Translations under genes and position numbers: made by a program | From: Nitrobacter sp051535215 | GTDB lineage: Bacteria; Pseudomonadota; Alphaproteobacteria; Rhizobiales; Xanthobacteraceae | Reading direction: 5' to 3' | DNA: 64,000 nucleotides | NCBI RefSeq assembly: GCF_051535215.1 | Contig: NZ_JBPPLY010000002.1 | Coordinates: 62,001 to 126,000 of the forward strand | The notes under the pieces: model-generated | What the model was told of the DNA's origin: nothing | Seen by the model: the letters and a program-made list of their open reading frames with translations, nothing else | The model's database searches: none | Part shown: in pieces, positions 29,401 through 38,319 of the stretch | Position numbering within the stretch: position 1 is the first letter of the stretch | How the letters are laid out: each line of letters opens with the position of its first letter

Positions 29401-29597
29401 CGTTCTGGGGACCGATGGCGATCACCATCATGGGTGGATTGTTCGTTGCAACCTTCCTGACGCTTTTGTATCTGCCGGCGCTTTACGCGCTGTGGTTCAG
29501 GAAAAGTCTGGCCGAGCAAGGTGGCGAGCGGGAGCAGGCCAGGCCCGCGCCGCGCGAGACGCAACTCGTTTTTCCGCTTGCTCAGGCCGGAGAATAA
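26463..29597 (+). CDS. RND multidrug efflux permease (AcrB/HAE-type)
   Basis: 1044 residues, the usual length of the RND family. TM1 lies at the N-terminus, porter domains follow, then the TM bundle. A GLLVDDAIIAVE motif near residue 400 has the two adjacent Asp residues of the proton relay. The second half repeats the layout and ends with a TM12 LYLPALYALWF region. The type (GRAEDPSF near residue 40) is that of the small-substrate/solvent pumps often seen beside a TetR gene. AAGGAA upstream of the ATG gives a good start. It is probably proton-driven; substrates are unknown. Confidence 0.93.
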   Translation: MKRFNLSAWAVSHPALILFLILALGIAGFFSYEKLGRAEDPSFTVKVVNVSVMWPGATADEMQTQVADPLEKKLQELPYFDKVQTYSKPGFTAMQVSFLDSAPPKQVPYLFYVLRKKLADAQGSLPAGILGPVVNDEFSDVDSILYTLTGDGADYAQLKKVAEGLRQRLLRVEGVTKVNLYGTQDERIYVEFSHAKLATLGIAPQAIFDSLAKQNAVTPAGTVETSSQRVALRVTGAFDGAKAVAETPVESNGRVFRLGDIATVTHGFIDPPTFKVRQEGKPALGIGVVTAKGANILKLGEDVTKAADEFMQAVPQGINIERIADQPKVVEHAVGEFVHSFIEALAIVLFVSFLALGWRTGIVVALSVPLVLGIVFIVMNAMSLDLHRITLGALIIALGLLVDDAIIAVEMMVVKMEQGWDRMRAASFAWESTAFPMLTGTLVTAAGFLPIGFANSGVGEYAGGIFWIVAIALVASWFVAVIFTPYIGVKLLPNIKVSHNHDPHAIYETRIYRSLRAVIQWCVNHRIKVVAATVGIFVAAVIGFGHVQQQFFPLSERPELFLQLRLPEGTAFGVTEKSVKEAEKILKDDNDIATYTAYVGQGSPRFWLGLNPQLPNEAFAEIVIVAKNVEARERIKAKIEKAVDDGALTAARVRVDRFNFGPPVGFPVQFRVIGPDAAKVRDIAYKVRDVVRANPNVKDPSLDWNEQTPYLKLVVDQDRARALGLTPQDVSQALAMLISGVPVTTVRDGIEKVGVVARAIPSERLDLAGVGDLTVTSRNGVAVPLSQVAKIEYAHEEPILWRRNRDMAITVRGDVVDGVQAPDVTNQIWPKLQEIRDHLPPAYRIEAGGAFEESAKGNTSIFVLFPVMAVVMLTLLMIQLQSFSRLVLVFLTAPLGIVGASLGLNVANQPFGFVALLGLIALAGMIMRNAVILVDQIETDVAHGLTRGEAIVEATVRRARPVVLTALAAILAMIPLSRSAFWGPMAITIMGGLFVATFLTLLYLPALYALWFRKSLAEQGGEREQARPAPRETQLVFPLAQAGE

Positions 29598-29616
29598 TTG
29601 AAAGATCGACTCTCTC

Positions 29617-30231
29617 ATGACCATGGTCACAGACAATACCGAAGCTGATACGCGTCACCGGATTCTGGTGGTGGCGGAGCGGCTGTTCCGCGAGATCGGC
29701 TATCAGAAGACCACCGTCGCCGACATCGCGAAAGTGCTGCGGATGTCGCCGGCCAACGTCTACCGCTTCTTCGATTCGAAGAAGGCAATCCACCAGGGCG
29801 TGGCGCGGCGGCTGATGGGCGAGGTCGAGGACGCAGCGGAGGCGATCGGCGCCGCGCCGGGTCCTGCTACGCAGCGCCTGCGCGAACTGCTGTCCACGAT
29901 CCATCACATGAACAGTGAGCGTTATGTCGGCGACGCCAAGCTGCACGAGATGGTCGCCATCGCCATGGAGCAGGACTGGGATGTCTGCAAGGCGCATATG
30001 GAGGATATCGCCGCGACCATCGGCGGGGTGATCGCTCAGGGTGCTGCGAGTGGCGAGTTCGAGGCGCCGGACGTGCGGCTGGCAGCGCTGTGCACGTGCA
30101 CGGCGATGATGCGATTCTTTCATCCGCAAATGATCGCGCAAAGCGTCGACAAACCGGGGCCGACGCTCGACCAGATGATCGATTTCGTGCTTGCCGGTCT
30201 GGCGCCGCGCGTAAACAAGCATCCGGGCTGA
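29617..30231 (+). CDS. TetR family transcriptional regulator
   Basis: 204 residues. The N-terminal helix-turn-helix (RHRILVVAERLFREIGYQKTT, then SPANVYRFFDSKKAI) is canonical TetR. The C-terminal ligand domain carries no named motif. It lies 19 nt after the RND permease on the same strand, hence in the same operon, and probably represses it at the palindrome at 25213. An alternative start is the ATG at 29623. Confidence 0.9.
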   Translation: MTMVTDNTEADTRHRILVVAERLFREIGYQKTTVADIAKVLRMSPANVYRFFDSKKAIHQGVARRLMGEVEDAAEAIGAAPGPATQRLRELLSTIHHMNSERYVGDAKLHEMVAIAMEQDWDVCKAHMEDIAATIGGVIAQGAASGEFEAPDVRLAALCTCTAMMRFFHPQMIAQSVDKPGPTLDQMIDFVLAGLAPRVNKHPG

Positions 30232-30564
30232 AAGTTTTCGCCGATTCGCGCGAACGCCGAGCGCGGACGGCGCTGCGATCTTCGGCGTATTCCAAGCGTT
30301 CGCCGCTGCTTTGCGCTGCACGGGTCCGTATTGCGGCGTTTGAGGTTTCAGACGTTTGCAAATCGCGTTTTTGGAGTTCTTGCGCTATCCTGCGGTCGCG
30401 AGGCCGCCCCCGAATTGCAAAATTTCACTTAATTTTCAATTATGAAACCATGAAATGAAACTCGCTTTTGCCTTTTTAAGGATATTTCCTCTTATGGGTA
30501 TAAGGTGATTGGCTGCGATACCGGGTCGACGCACCGCGGATTATCCGAACAAGAGGGCATTGCG
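30232..30564. other. intergenic region before the beta-oxidation operon
   Basis: 333 nt between tetR and fadE with AT-rich stretches at 30400-30500, likely promoter territory. No gene, terminator or clear operator was recognised. Confidence 0.5.
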
Positions 30565-32829
30565 ATGAGTTTTCGCCGTGACGTGATCTCCAAGCTGATC
30601 TTCTCCTGGGCGCGCCGCGTGCTGCCGTCGATGTCGGATACCGAGCGCGAGGCGCTGGATGCTGGCGACGTCTGGTGGGATGCCGACCTGTTCTCCGGCA
30701 ATCCCGACTGGGCGAAACTGCTGAATACCGCGCAGGCAACCTTGACGGCGGAGGAAGAGGCGTTCCTCAACGGCCCGGTGGACGAGCTTTGCGCCATGCT
30801 CGACGACTGGAAGATCAACTGGAAATGGCGCGATCTGCCGCCCGAGGTCTGGACCTTCATCAAGCAGAAAAAATTCTTTGGCATGATCATTCCGACCGAG
30901 TATGGCGGGCTCGGCTTCTCGCCCTACGCGCATTCGGAAGTGGTGCGCAAGATTTCGTCGCGCTCGCTGGTCGCCGCGGTCACGGTGATGGTGCCGAATT
31001 CGCTCGGGCCTGGCGAATTGCTGATGCGCTTCGGCACCAGGGACCAGCAGGCGAGATGGCTGCCGCGCCTTGCTGACGGGCAGGAAATTCCATGCTTCGG
31101 TCTGACCAGCCCGGAAGCCGGCTCCGATGCGGCGTCCATGACTGACACCGGTATCATCTGCAAGGGCACTTTCGAGGGCCGCGAGGTGACCGGGCTCCGG
31201 CTCAACTGGCACAAGCGCTACATCACGCTCGGTCCGGTGGCGACGCTGCTCGGGCTCGCTTTCAAGGCCTATGACCCCGATCATCTGGTCGGCTCGCAGG
31301 AAGACCTTGGCATCACCGTGGCGTTGATCCCGACCGATCTGCCGGGAGTATCGATCGGCCGGCGCCATCTGCCGGCCATGCAGGTGTTCCAGAACGGTCC
31401 CAACTGGGGCAAGGACGTTTTCATTCCGCTAGACTACGTCATCGGCGGAAAGGAGCGTCTCGGTCAGGGCTGGAAGATGCTGATGACGGCGCTGGCCGCC
31501 GGACGCGGCATCTCGCTGCCCTCGCTATCGGCGGCGGGCGCAGCCTTCGCGGCGCGCACCACGGGCGCCTATGCGCGCGTCCGCGAGCAGTTCGGTATCC
31601 CCATCGGCAAGTTCGAGGGCATCGAGGAGCCGCTGGCCCGCATCGCCAGCACGGCCTACCTGATCGACGCGGCGCGACGGCTGACTTGCGCCGCACTCAA
31701 CGAGGGGCATCATCCTGCCGTCATTTCCGGCATCATGAAGCTGCACGCCACCGAGCGGCTGCGCATCGTGATCGATGACGCCATGGACATCCACGGCGGC
31801 AAGGCCGTGATCGACGGTCCGCAAAACTATCTCGGCAATCTCTATCGCGGCGTGCCGGTCTCGATCACGGTGGAGGGCGCCAACATCCTGACGCGCAACC
31901 TCATCATCTTCGGGCAGGGCGCGATCCGCGCGCATCCCTATCTGCTGCAAGAGATGAACGCGCTCAGCGACACCGACAAGGCCAAGGCGCTCGACACCTT
32001 CGACAAGGCGTTCTGGGCTCATGTCGTCCACAGCGTCACCACGCTGTTCCGCGCCTGGGGCCGAAGCTGGAGCGGCGGAGCGTTCGCGCCCGCGCCGGAG
32101 GATGCGGGCCCGGTGACGGACTTCTACCGTCAACTCTCACGCTATGCGTCGGCCTTTGCGTTGTGCGCCGACATGGCGCTCCTGACGCTCGGCGGCAAGC
32201 TGAAGCGCAAGGAGATGTTGTCGGCGCGGTTCGGCGATATTCTCTCCGAACTGTATCTGCTGTCTGCCGTGCTCAAGCGCTGGCATGACGAGGGCCGCCA
32301 GGAGGCCGATCTGCCACTGGTGCAATGGTGCATGGCGACCGGCTTCCGCACCATCGAGCAGCGCTTTGCCGACATTCTGGCGAACCTGCCAAACCGGTAT
32401 GTTGCGTTCATGCTCAAATTCATGATCCAGCCGATGGGCGCGCGGGCGCGCGGGCCAAGCGACGCGGTCGTGCATGCTTGCGCTCAACTGGTGCTGGAGC
32501 CGTCAGTCGCTCGCGATCGCCTGACGCAGGGTCTCTCGCATGTGGACGACGACAATGGCGTTGCGCGTCTGGAAAAGGCGTTTCTGCTGGTGACGGCCGC
32601 GGAGGACGTCTTCAAGCGGATGCGCGCCGCGCGTCTGCATGACACGGATGCCGCGATCAAGCAGGGCGTCATCACCCAGGTAGAAGCCGAGAAATACAAG
32701 GTGGCGCAAGAGGCGGTGCTCCGCGTGATCGAGGTCGATGACTTCGCACCGGAAGCGCTGTCGCCCTTCAAGAAGTCCGTCAACGTTCAGGTGTTGCAGG
32801 AACGAAGCGAAGCGAGGGCGGCAGGCTGA
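30565..32829 (+). CDS. fadE: long-chain acyl-CoA dehydrogenase (FadE-like)
   Basis: 754 residues, near the length of E. coli FadE and far longer than ordinary ~390-residue acyl-CoA dehydrogenases. The start at 30565 is preceded by AGAGGG; the frame continues upstream to 30505 without such a site. Acyl-CoA dehydrogenase motifs are CFGLTSPEAGSDA, the flavin region EQFGIPIGKFEGIEE, and DIHGGKAVIDGPQNYLG. A C-terminal helical extension is typical of the FadE type. It performs the first step of fatty-acid beta-oxidation. The stop overlaps the start of the thiolase gene (ATGA). Confidence 0.92.
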   Translation: MSFRRDVISKLIFSWARRVLPSMSDTEREALDAGDVWWDADLFSGNPDWAKLLNTAQATLTAEEEAFLNGPVDELCAMLDDWKINWKWRDLPPEVWTFIKQKKFFGMIIPTEYGGLGFSPYAHSEVVRKISSRSLVAAVTVMVPNSLGPGELLMRFGTRDQQARWLPRLADGQEIPCFGLTSPEAGSDAASMTDTGIICKGTFEGREVTGLRLNWHKRYITLGPVATLLGLAFKAYDPDHLVGSQEDLGITVALIPTDLPGVSIGRRHLPAMQVFQNGPNWGKDVFIPLDYVIGGKERLGQGWKMLMTALAAGRGISLPSLSAAGAAFAARTTGAYARVREQFGIPIGKFEGIEEPLARIASTAYLIDAARRLTCAALNEGHHPAVISGIMKLHATERLRIVIDDAMDIHGGKAVIDGPQNYLGNLYRGVPVSITVEGANILTRNLIIFGQGAIRAHPYLLQEMNALSDTDKAKALDTFDKAFWAHVVHSVTTLFRAWGRSWSGGAFAPAPEDAGPVTDFYRQLSRYASAFALCADMALLTLGGKLKRKEMLSARFGDILSELYLLSAVLKRWHDEGRQEADLPLVQWCMATGFRTIEQRFADILANLPNRYVAFMLKFMIQPMGARARGPSDAVVHACAQLVLEPSVARDRLTQGLSHVDDDNGVARLEKAFLLVTAAEDVFKRMRAARLHDTDAAIKQGVITQVEAEKYKVAQEAVLRVIEVDDFAPEALSPFKKSVNVQVLQERSEARAAG

Positions 32830-34112
32830 TGGCGCGTCCGGTTTATATCATCGACGGCAGCCGAACCCCCTTCCTGAAAGCGCGCGGCGGTCCGGGGCCA
32901 TTCACGCCGGTCGATCTGGCGGTGCAATGCGGACGGCCGCTGCTGGCGCGCCAGCCGTTCGCCTCCGACGCGTTCGACCAGGTCATCCTCGGCTGCGTCA
33001 ACGTCATCGCCGACGAGATGAATCCGGCCCGCGTCGCGGCGCTGCGGCTCGGAATGGGTGAGGCGATGGTGGCGTTCACGGTGCAGATCAACTGCGGCTC
33101 CGGCATGCAGTCGATGGACACCGGCTACCGCTATATCCGCGACGGCAACGCCAACCTGATCCTGACGGGGGGCGCCGAGGCTTTAAGCCACGCGCCGCTG
33201 GTCTGGCCGCAGCAGGGCGTGCGCTGGTTCGCCGGCGTCGCCGGCGCCAAGGGCATTGTGGAGAAGATCAAGGCGATCGCGAAAGCGCGGCCGCCCTACT
33301 TCAAGCCGATCATCGGCCTCGAGCGCGGGCTGACCGACCCGATCACCGAACTCAACATGGGCCAGACCGCCGAGGTGGTCGGCCACTTGTTCGGCATCAC
33401 CCGCGAACAGGCTGACGCCTACGCGGTCGAAAGCCACAGGCGGCTGGCGAAGGCGCAGGCCGAAGGCTGGCTCAAGGGCGAAGTGGAAACCGCGTTCGCG
33501 CGCGACGGAAAGTTCTTCGATCACGACGACGGCGTGCGCCCGGATTCCTCGATGGAGACGCTGGCGAAGCTGAAACCGGTGTTCGAGCGGCCGTGGGGCC
33601 AGGTCACCGCCGGCAATTCGTCGCAGATCACAGACGGCGCGTGCTGGACCATTCTCGCCTCGGAAGATGCCGTCATCAAACACGGCCTCAAGCCGAAGGC
33701 GATGATCATCGACAGCCAGTGGTCGGCGCTCGATCCTTCGATCATGGGGCTCGGCCCGGTGCTGTCGGCGACGGAGATGTTGAAGCGCAACAAGCTGACG
33801 CTGTCCGACGTCGAGACCTGGGAGCTCAACGAGGCCTTCGCCACGCAGGTGCTCGGCTGCCTCGCAGCATGGGAAGACGAGAAATTCTGCCGCGAGGTGC
33901 TCGGCCTCGACGGCGCGGCAGGCGCGATCGACCGCGCCCGACTCAACGTCGACGGCGGCGCGATCAGCCTCGGTCATCCCGTCGGTACCTCGGGCAATCG
34001 CATCGTGCTGCATCTGGTCAATGCCATGAAGCGGCTGGGCACGAAGCGCGGCGTCGCCACCGAATGCATCGGCGGCGGGCAGGGCGGCGCCATGCTGATC
34101 GAGATGGTGTGA
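32829..34112 (+). CDS. fadI: acetyl-CoA acyltransferase (thiolase)
   Basis: 427 residues. The active-site cysteine lies in NCGSGMQ (Cys89), the His motif is GHPVGTSG and the C-terminal cysteine loop is ECIGGGQGGAM. It catalyses the thiolytic step of beta-oxidation, 3-ketoacyl-CoA to acetyl-CoA. It is translationally coupled to the upstream fadE-like gene and followed within 7 nt by the fadJ-like gene. I call it fadI-like because of this order; the alternative is an AtoB-type acetyltransferase. Confidence 0.9.
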   Translation: MARPVYIIDGSRTPFLKARGGPGPFTPVDLAVQCGRPLLARQPFASDAFDQVILGCVNVIADEMNPARVAALRLGMGEAMVAFTVQINCGSGMQSMDTGYRYIRDGNANLILTGGAEALSHAPLVWPQQGVRWFAGVAGAKGIVEKIKAIAKARPPYFKPIIGLERGLTDPITELNMGQTAEVVGHLFGITREQADAYAVESHRRLAKAQAEGWLKGEVETAFARDGKFFDHDDGVRPDSSMETLAKLKPVFERPWGQVTAGNSSQITDGACWTILASEDAVIKHGLKPKAMIIDSQWSALDPSIMGLGPVLSATEMLKRNKLTLSDVETWELNEAFATQVLGCLAAWEDEKFCREVLGLDGAAGAIDRARLNVDGGAISLGHPVGTSGNRIVLHLVNAMKRLGTKRGVATECIGGGQGGAMLIEMV

Positions 34113-34119
34113 GGGCGTC

Positions 34120-36210
34120 ATGGATTCGAAAGTACTGGACGTTCTCAAGGATCGCGTGCTGGAACTCGGGCCGAAGCCCGATGCAGGCGGCCCTTATCGC
34201 AACTTCAAACTGACCCGCGACGACGACGGCGTGGCGTGGCTGTTGTTCGACCGAGCCGATTCCAGCGCCAATACGCTATCATCGGAGGTGATGGAGGAGT
34301 TCGGCGCGATCCTGAGCGTGCTCGAAAGTCATCCGCCCGCCGGCATTGTGATCCGCTCGGCGAAGACCTCCGGTTTCATCGCCGGCGCCGACGTCAACGA
34401 GTTCCGCGGTGCCACGGATTCGACCGAGGTCGAAACCACGATCGGCCGTGCTCACAGCATCATCGACCGGCTCGAGGCGCTGAAGATTCCGACGGTCGCC
34501 GTGATCCACGGCTTTTGCCTCGGCGGCGGGCTCGAGCTCGCGCTGGCGTGCCGGACCCGGATCGCGATCGATAATGCGCGCTTCGGCTTTCCGGAAGTGA
34601 TGCTCGGTCTTCATCCCGGCCTCGGTGGCACCGCACGCTTCACCAGGCTGGTCAATCCGATGCAGGCGATGACGCTGATGCTGACCGGCAAGACCATCGA
34701 CGCACGGAAGGCTAAATCGCTCGGTCTCGTCGATGCCGTAACCCAGGAGCGCCATGTCCGAGGCGCGGTGAAGGATGCGGTGGCCGGCCGACTGAAGCGC
34801 GGTCGGTCCGCTGCGCTCAATGGATTGCTGAATCTCGGCCCCGTTCGCGGCTTTCTCGCCTCGCGGATGCGCAAGGAAACGGAGAAAGCGGCGTCGCAGG
34901 AGCACTATCCCGCCCCCTATGCGCTGATCGATCTGTGGGAGAAGCACGGCGGCAGCAAGGCCGCGATGCTGGCGGCCGAAAAACGGTCCTTCGCCGGTTT
35001 GATGGTGACGTCGACGGCGCAGAACCTGATCCGGGTGTTCTTCCTGCGCGAGCAGATGAAAAAACTCGCCGGCGGCGGCAACGTCGTGAAACATCTGCAC
35101 GTCATCGGCGCTGGCGCCATGGGCGGCGACATCGCCGCCTGGTGCGCGCATCAGGACATCCGCGTGACGCTCGCGGACATGAAGCCGGAGCCGATCGCCG
35201 GCGCGATCAAGCGCGCCGCAATCCTCTACGGCAAGATCATGCGCAAGCGCACCGACATCCGCGACGCGCATGACCGTCTGATGCCCGATCTCGAGGGCGA
35301 GGGCGTGCGCAATGCCGATCTCATCATCGAGGCGGTGCCGGAAAAGCTCGAACTGAAGCAGAAGGTCTATGCCGGCATCGAGCCGAAGATGAAGCCGGGC
35401 GCGATCCTCGCCACCAACACGTCGAGCATTCCGCTGCAGGAGCTGCGGACCACGCTGCAGCATCCGGAGCGGCTGGTCGGAGTGCATTTCTTCAATCCGG
35501 TGTCGCGGCTGCAACTGGTCGAGGTGGTCAGCCACGATGCCGCCGACCCGCAGGTGTTGAAGGAGGCAATGGCATTCGTCGGCGCCATCGACCGGCTGCC
35601 GCTGCCGGTGAAGAGCTCGCCGGGTTTCCTCGTCAACCGCGCGCTGACGCCGTACATGCTCGAAGCCATGCTGATGCTGGATGAGAACATCGACAAGACT
35701 GTGATCGACGCAGCCGCGGAAAAGTTCGGCATGCCGATGGGGCCGATCGAACTCGCAGATCAGGTCGGCCTGGATATCTGCCTCGCCGTGGGCGACGAAC
35801 TGCGCGCCAAGCTCGGCGATTTGCTGCCGCCGCCGCCGGAGTGGCTCCGTGAGAAGGTCGCGAAAGGCGAACTCGGCCGCAAGACCGGTCAGGGTTTCTA
35901 CACATGGCGCGACGGCAAGGCCGACAAGGGCACCGCGAGCAGGTCGCAGATCACGCCGGAAATGATCGATCGGCTGGTGCTGCCAATGTCGAACGTTTGC
36001 GTTGCGTGTTTACGCGAAGGCATTGTCGGTGATCCCGATCTTGTCGATGGCGCGATGATCTTCGGCACCGGCTATGCGCCATTCCGCGGCGGGCCGCTGA
36101 ACTATGCGCGTACCCGCGGTTCCGAGAACGTCGCCGCCAACCTGCGCGAGCTTGCGGAAAAATTCGGCGTCCGTTTTGCGCCGGACGCGGGCTGGGATAC
36201 CTTCAAATAA
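34120..36210 (+). CDS. fadJ: bifunctional enoyl-CoA hydratase / 3-hydroxyacyl-CoA dehydrogenase (FadJ-like)
   Basis: 696 residues in two parts. An N-terminal crotonase domain has AGADVNEFRG and HGFCLGGGLELALACR, the oxyanion-hole and substrate loops. A 3-hydroxyacyl-CoA dehydrogenase domain follows, with Rossmann loop IGAGAMGGDIA near 327 and the catalytic HFFNP near 456, plus two C-terminal helical domains. It carries out hydration and NAD-dependent oxidation between FadE and thiolase. It is the third gene of a tight operon. Confidence 0.93.
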   Translation: MDSKVLDVLKDRVLELGPKPDAGGPYRNFKLTRDDDGVAWLLFDRADSSANTLSSEVMEEFGAILSVLESHPPAGIVIRSAKTSGFIAGADVNEFRGATDSTEVETTIGRAHSIIDRLEALKIPTVAVIHGFCLGGGLELALACRTRIAIDNARFGFPEVMLGLHPGLGGTARFTRLVNPMQAMTLMLTGKTIDARKAKSLGLVDAVTQERHVRGAVKDAVAGRLKRGRSAALNGLLNLGPVRGFLASRMRKETEKAASQEHYPAPYALIDLWEKHGGSKAAMLAAEKRSFAGLMVTSTAQNLIRVFFLREQMKKLAGGGNVVKHLHVIGAGAMGGDIAAWCAHQDIRVTLADMKPEPIAGAIKRAAILYGKIMRKRTDIRDAHDRLMPDLEGEGVRNADLIIEAVPEKLELKQKVYAGIEPKMKPGAILATNTSSIPLQELRTTLQHPERLVGVHFFNPVSRLQLVEVVSHDAADPQVLKEAMAFVGAIDRLPLPVKSSPGFLVNRALTPYMLEAMLMLDENIDKTVIDAAAEKFGMPMGPIELADQVGLDICLAVGDELRAKLGDLLPPPPEWLREKVAKGELGRKTGQGFYTWRDGKADKGTASRSQITPEMIDRLVLPMSNVCVACLREGIVGDPDLVDGAMIFGTGYAPFRGGPLNYARTRGSENVAANLRELAEKFGVRFAPDAGWDTFK

Positions 36211-36220
36211 GGTGAGATCG

Positions 36221-36670
36221 ATGACGGATGCCCAGACGAGGGACGCGACAGCCGTTCACGCCCCGGCGATCGATGAGACCACGCCGCTTGGCGAACTCTG
36301 TACGCGCACGCTGGCCATGCCCGCGGACACCAACCAGAACGGCGATATCTTCGGCGGGTGGCTCCTCAGCCAGATGGACATTGGCGGAGGTATCTTCGCG
36401 TCCAAGCTTGCGAAGTCACGCACCGTGACCGTGGCCATCGACGCCATGAACTTCCGCAAGCCGGTCTTTGTCGGCGATCTCGTCTCCGTCCACGCCACGC
36501 TGGTCCGCATCGGCAGGACTTCGATCACGATGCATCTGGAAGCCTGGGTGATGCGCCGCAAGGAGATGCAGTTCATCCTCGTCACCGACGGCAAGTTCAC
36601 CTATGTCGCAATCGACGACCAAGGCCGCCCGCGCGAGGTTCCGCAGGCCGACCCACCGGTTTCGGCATAA
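36221..36670 (+). CDS. acyl-CoA thioesterase, hotdog fold (YciA-type)
   Basis: 149 residues; start at the ATG at 36221 preceded by AAGGTGAG. Hotdog signatures include DTNQNGDIFGGWLLSQMD (catalytic loop with Asp and the hot-dog helix) and the later FRKPVFVGDLVSVHA strand pair. It hydrolyses acyl-CoA thioesters, probably to relieve CoA sequestration during beta-oxidation. It is the last gene of the fad operon. Confidence 0.9.
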   Translation: MTDAQTRDATAVHAPAIDETTPLGELCTRTLAMPADTNQNGDIFGGWLLSQMDIGGGIFASKLAKSRTVTVAIDAMNFRKPVFVGDLVSVHATLVRIGRTSITMHLEAWVMRRKEMQFILVTDGKFTYVAIDDQGRPREVPQADPPVSA

Positions 36671-36865
36671 TACTGCTCGCTGATCGGGGCGCGGATCGCG
36701 CCGGGCCCGGCCCGGAAATTTGCCGAGCCGATCGACGCCCAACCTCGACCGATTCTAGTTGCGAACATCCGAACCATGTCCATATCCTGATGGTGCGACA
36801 GGGAACGTTTCCCGCCATTGCCCGTTATCGGCGCGGCCTTTCGGCCAGAAAAATGCGAGTGGGAT

Positions 36866-37096
36866 ATGTCGAAGACCTATATCATCGAAGTTGGTTCGGA
36901 ATCCGCGGGTATCGTGGTGCGCGATCGCGCGGGATTCCGGTTCTTTTCGGCCTCACAGCGATTCAGCTCACTGGACGGCAAGCTGTTCCGCAGCGCCCGT
37001 GACGCGGAACGTGCCGCAAAGCAGCGCGCGCAAAAATCCGCTTATCCCGATTTCGTGAAATCGCTGCGTGGAGCTTTACCGAGATTCCCCTTCTGA
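36866..37096 (+). CDS. small conserved hypothetical protein
   Basis: 76 residues starting MSKTYIIEVGSESAGIVVRDR; a GAGTGGG ribosome-binding site precedes the ATG at 36866, while the longer upstream frame has none. It contains a beta-hairpin-like opening, a Phe-rich middle (FRFFSASQRFSSL) and a basic Ala/Arg helix. The type recurs in Bradyrhizobium-like genomes, from memory. No function is known. Confidence 0.65.
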   Translation: MSKTYIIEVGSESAGIVVRDRAGFRFFSASQRFSSLDGKLFRSARDAERAAKQRAQKSAYPDFVKSLRGALPRFPF

Positions 37097-37140
37097 CGTC
37101 GAGCGGCTGGCGCAGCCGGCTGCGCCGATCGCTTAACGGC

Positions 37141-37244
37141 TGGGTCTCCCAGCTTCTGAGGGAATCAGAGGGGAAAGTCGGAGCTTTATTTTGACGCGCT
37201 TTCCTGACGTGAACCGGTATCCACGGCGCTCGAAAACGTTATAA
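37141..37244 (-). repeat. dispersed palindromic element, copy 2
   Basis: Carries the GACGCGCTTTC...GAACCGGTATCCAC...GCTCGAAAACG body of the element, in reverse orientation relative to the copy at 22579. The hairpin part is degenerate. It lies 12-45 nt upstream of the possible glpR start codons and so may shape its leader. Confidence 0.7.
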
Positions 37245-37288
37245 CATCGGCACCCTTGGATGTCCGTGGGTCTCGAGGTGCTGCAGCG

Positions 37289-38125
37289 GTGGCCGGCCTT
37301 AGCCAGCGTCAATCCGATATCCTGAACATTGCCCGCGCGTTTGGACGGGTCATGGTGGATGAGCTTGCCCGCCGTTTCGAGGTGTCGGCCCAAACCATCC
37401 GCAAGGATCTCAACGATCTCTGCGACCAGCATTCGCTGACGCGCATTCACGGCGGCGCCATCATCGCCTCCGGTGTGGAAAATCTCGCCTATGAAGCTCG
37501 TCGCTTCGTCGCCGCCGAGGAAAAGAAGGCGATCGGGGTGGCAGCGGCAGCGCGGATTCCCAACGGGTGCTCGCTGTTCATCAACATCGGAACCACTACC
37601 GAAGAGGTTGCCGGCGCGCTCACCTTGCATGAGGACCTTCTGGTCATCACCAACAATCTCAACGTGGCGATGCAACTCTATCGCCATCCGCGCATCGAGG
37701 TGATTGTCGCGGGCGGCAACGTGCGTCGCTCTGACGGCGCGGTGATCGGCTCCAGTGCGACCAGCCTGATCGGTCAGTTCAAGGTCGATTACGCCATCAT
37801 CGGTGCCTCGGCGATCGACGAGGCCGGCACGCTGCTGGATTTCGACTACCGCGAGGTGCAGGTATCGCAGGCGATCATCGCCAACGCGCGCAGCGTCATG
37901 CTGGTGGCCGACGGCACCAAACTGCGCCGCAGCGCGCCGGTGCGCATCGCCCATATCAGCCAGATCCAGACCTTCGTCACCGATGCGGCCCTGCCTGCCG
38001 ACCTTGACGCGATCTGCCAGGCGCAAGGCATCGAGGTGATCGTGGCGATGCCGGACAAGCCGAATGAACTGGACGGTGTGGAAGCCGAACCTGCTGCCGA
38101 TGGGCGCCCGAGGGCCGTCGGCTGA
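37289..38125 (+). CDS. glpR: GlpR, DeoR-family repressor of glycerol metabolism
   Basis: About 278 residues from a GTG at 37289 with GAGGTG 8-9 nt upstream; a TTG at 37256 is the alternative. The N-terminal DeoR winged helix (QRQSDILNIAR, SAQTIRKDLNDL, the invariant RIHGGA) is followed by a DeoR sugar-binding domain with GTTTEEVA, NNLNVA, and DYAIIGASAID. Glycerol-3-phosphate is the usual inducer in the family. It sits directly upstream of the glycerol operon it probably controls. Confidence 0.88.
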   Translation: MAGLSQRQSDILNIARAFGRVMVDELARRFEVSAQTIRKDLNDLCDQHSLTRIHGGAIIASGVENLAYEARRFVAAEEKKAIGVAAAARIPNGCSLFINIGTTTEEVAGALTLHEDLLVITNNLNVAMQLYRHPRIEVIVAGGNVRRSDGAVIGSSATSLIGQFKVDYAIIGASAIDEAGTLLDFDYREVQVSQAIIANARSVMLVADGTKLRRSAPVRIAHISQIQTFVTDAALPADLDAICQAQGIEVIVAMPDKPNELDGVEAEPAADGRPRAVG

Positions 38126-38206
38126 ACTCTTCGTCGCTCACTGTCGCAGGACGATCAATTTCCGGGAATCAGAACGAATCCACAGCTTGCGCGGCGATTG
38201 CGATTG

Positions 38207-38244
38207 CTTTCGTTTTAGATTGTGATTTAATAGATATACGAAAG
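38207..38244 (+). promoter_or_regulatory. candidate GlpR operator upstream of glpD
   Basis: CTTTCGT (38207-38213) and ACGAAAG (38238-38244) form an inverted pair with a 24-nt AT-rich spacer in the 194-nt glpR-glpD interval. The position fits DeoR/GlpR control; site recognition is inferred, not shown. Confidence 0.45.
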
Positions 38245-38319
38245 TAAATAGCTGCAAGCGAATATCAAGAAGCGCATTTATGGTACTATAGGACAGTTAG
38301 TCCTTAAGGGATGGCGCTC

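Noticed and set aside
34279..35535. 418-residue minus-strand frame opposite fadJ
   Set aside because: His/Arg/Asp-rich translation without domains, antisense to a clear enzyme.
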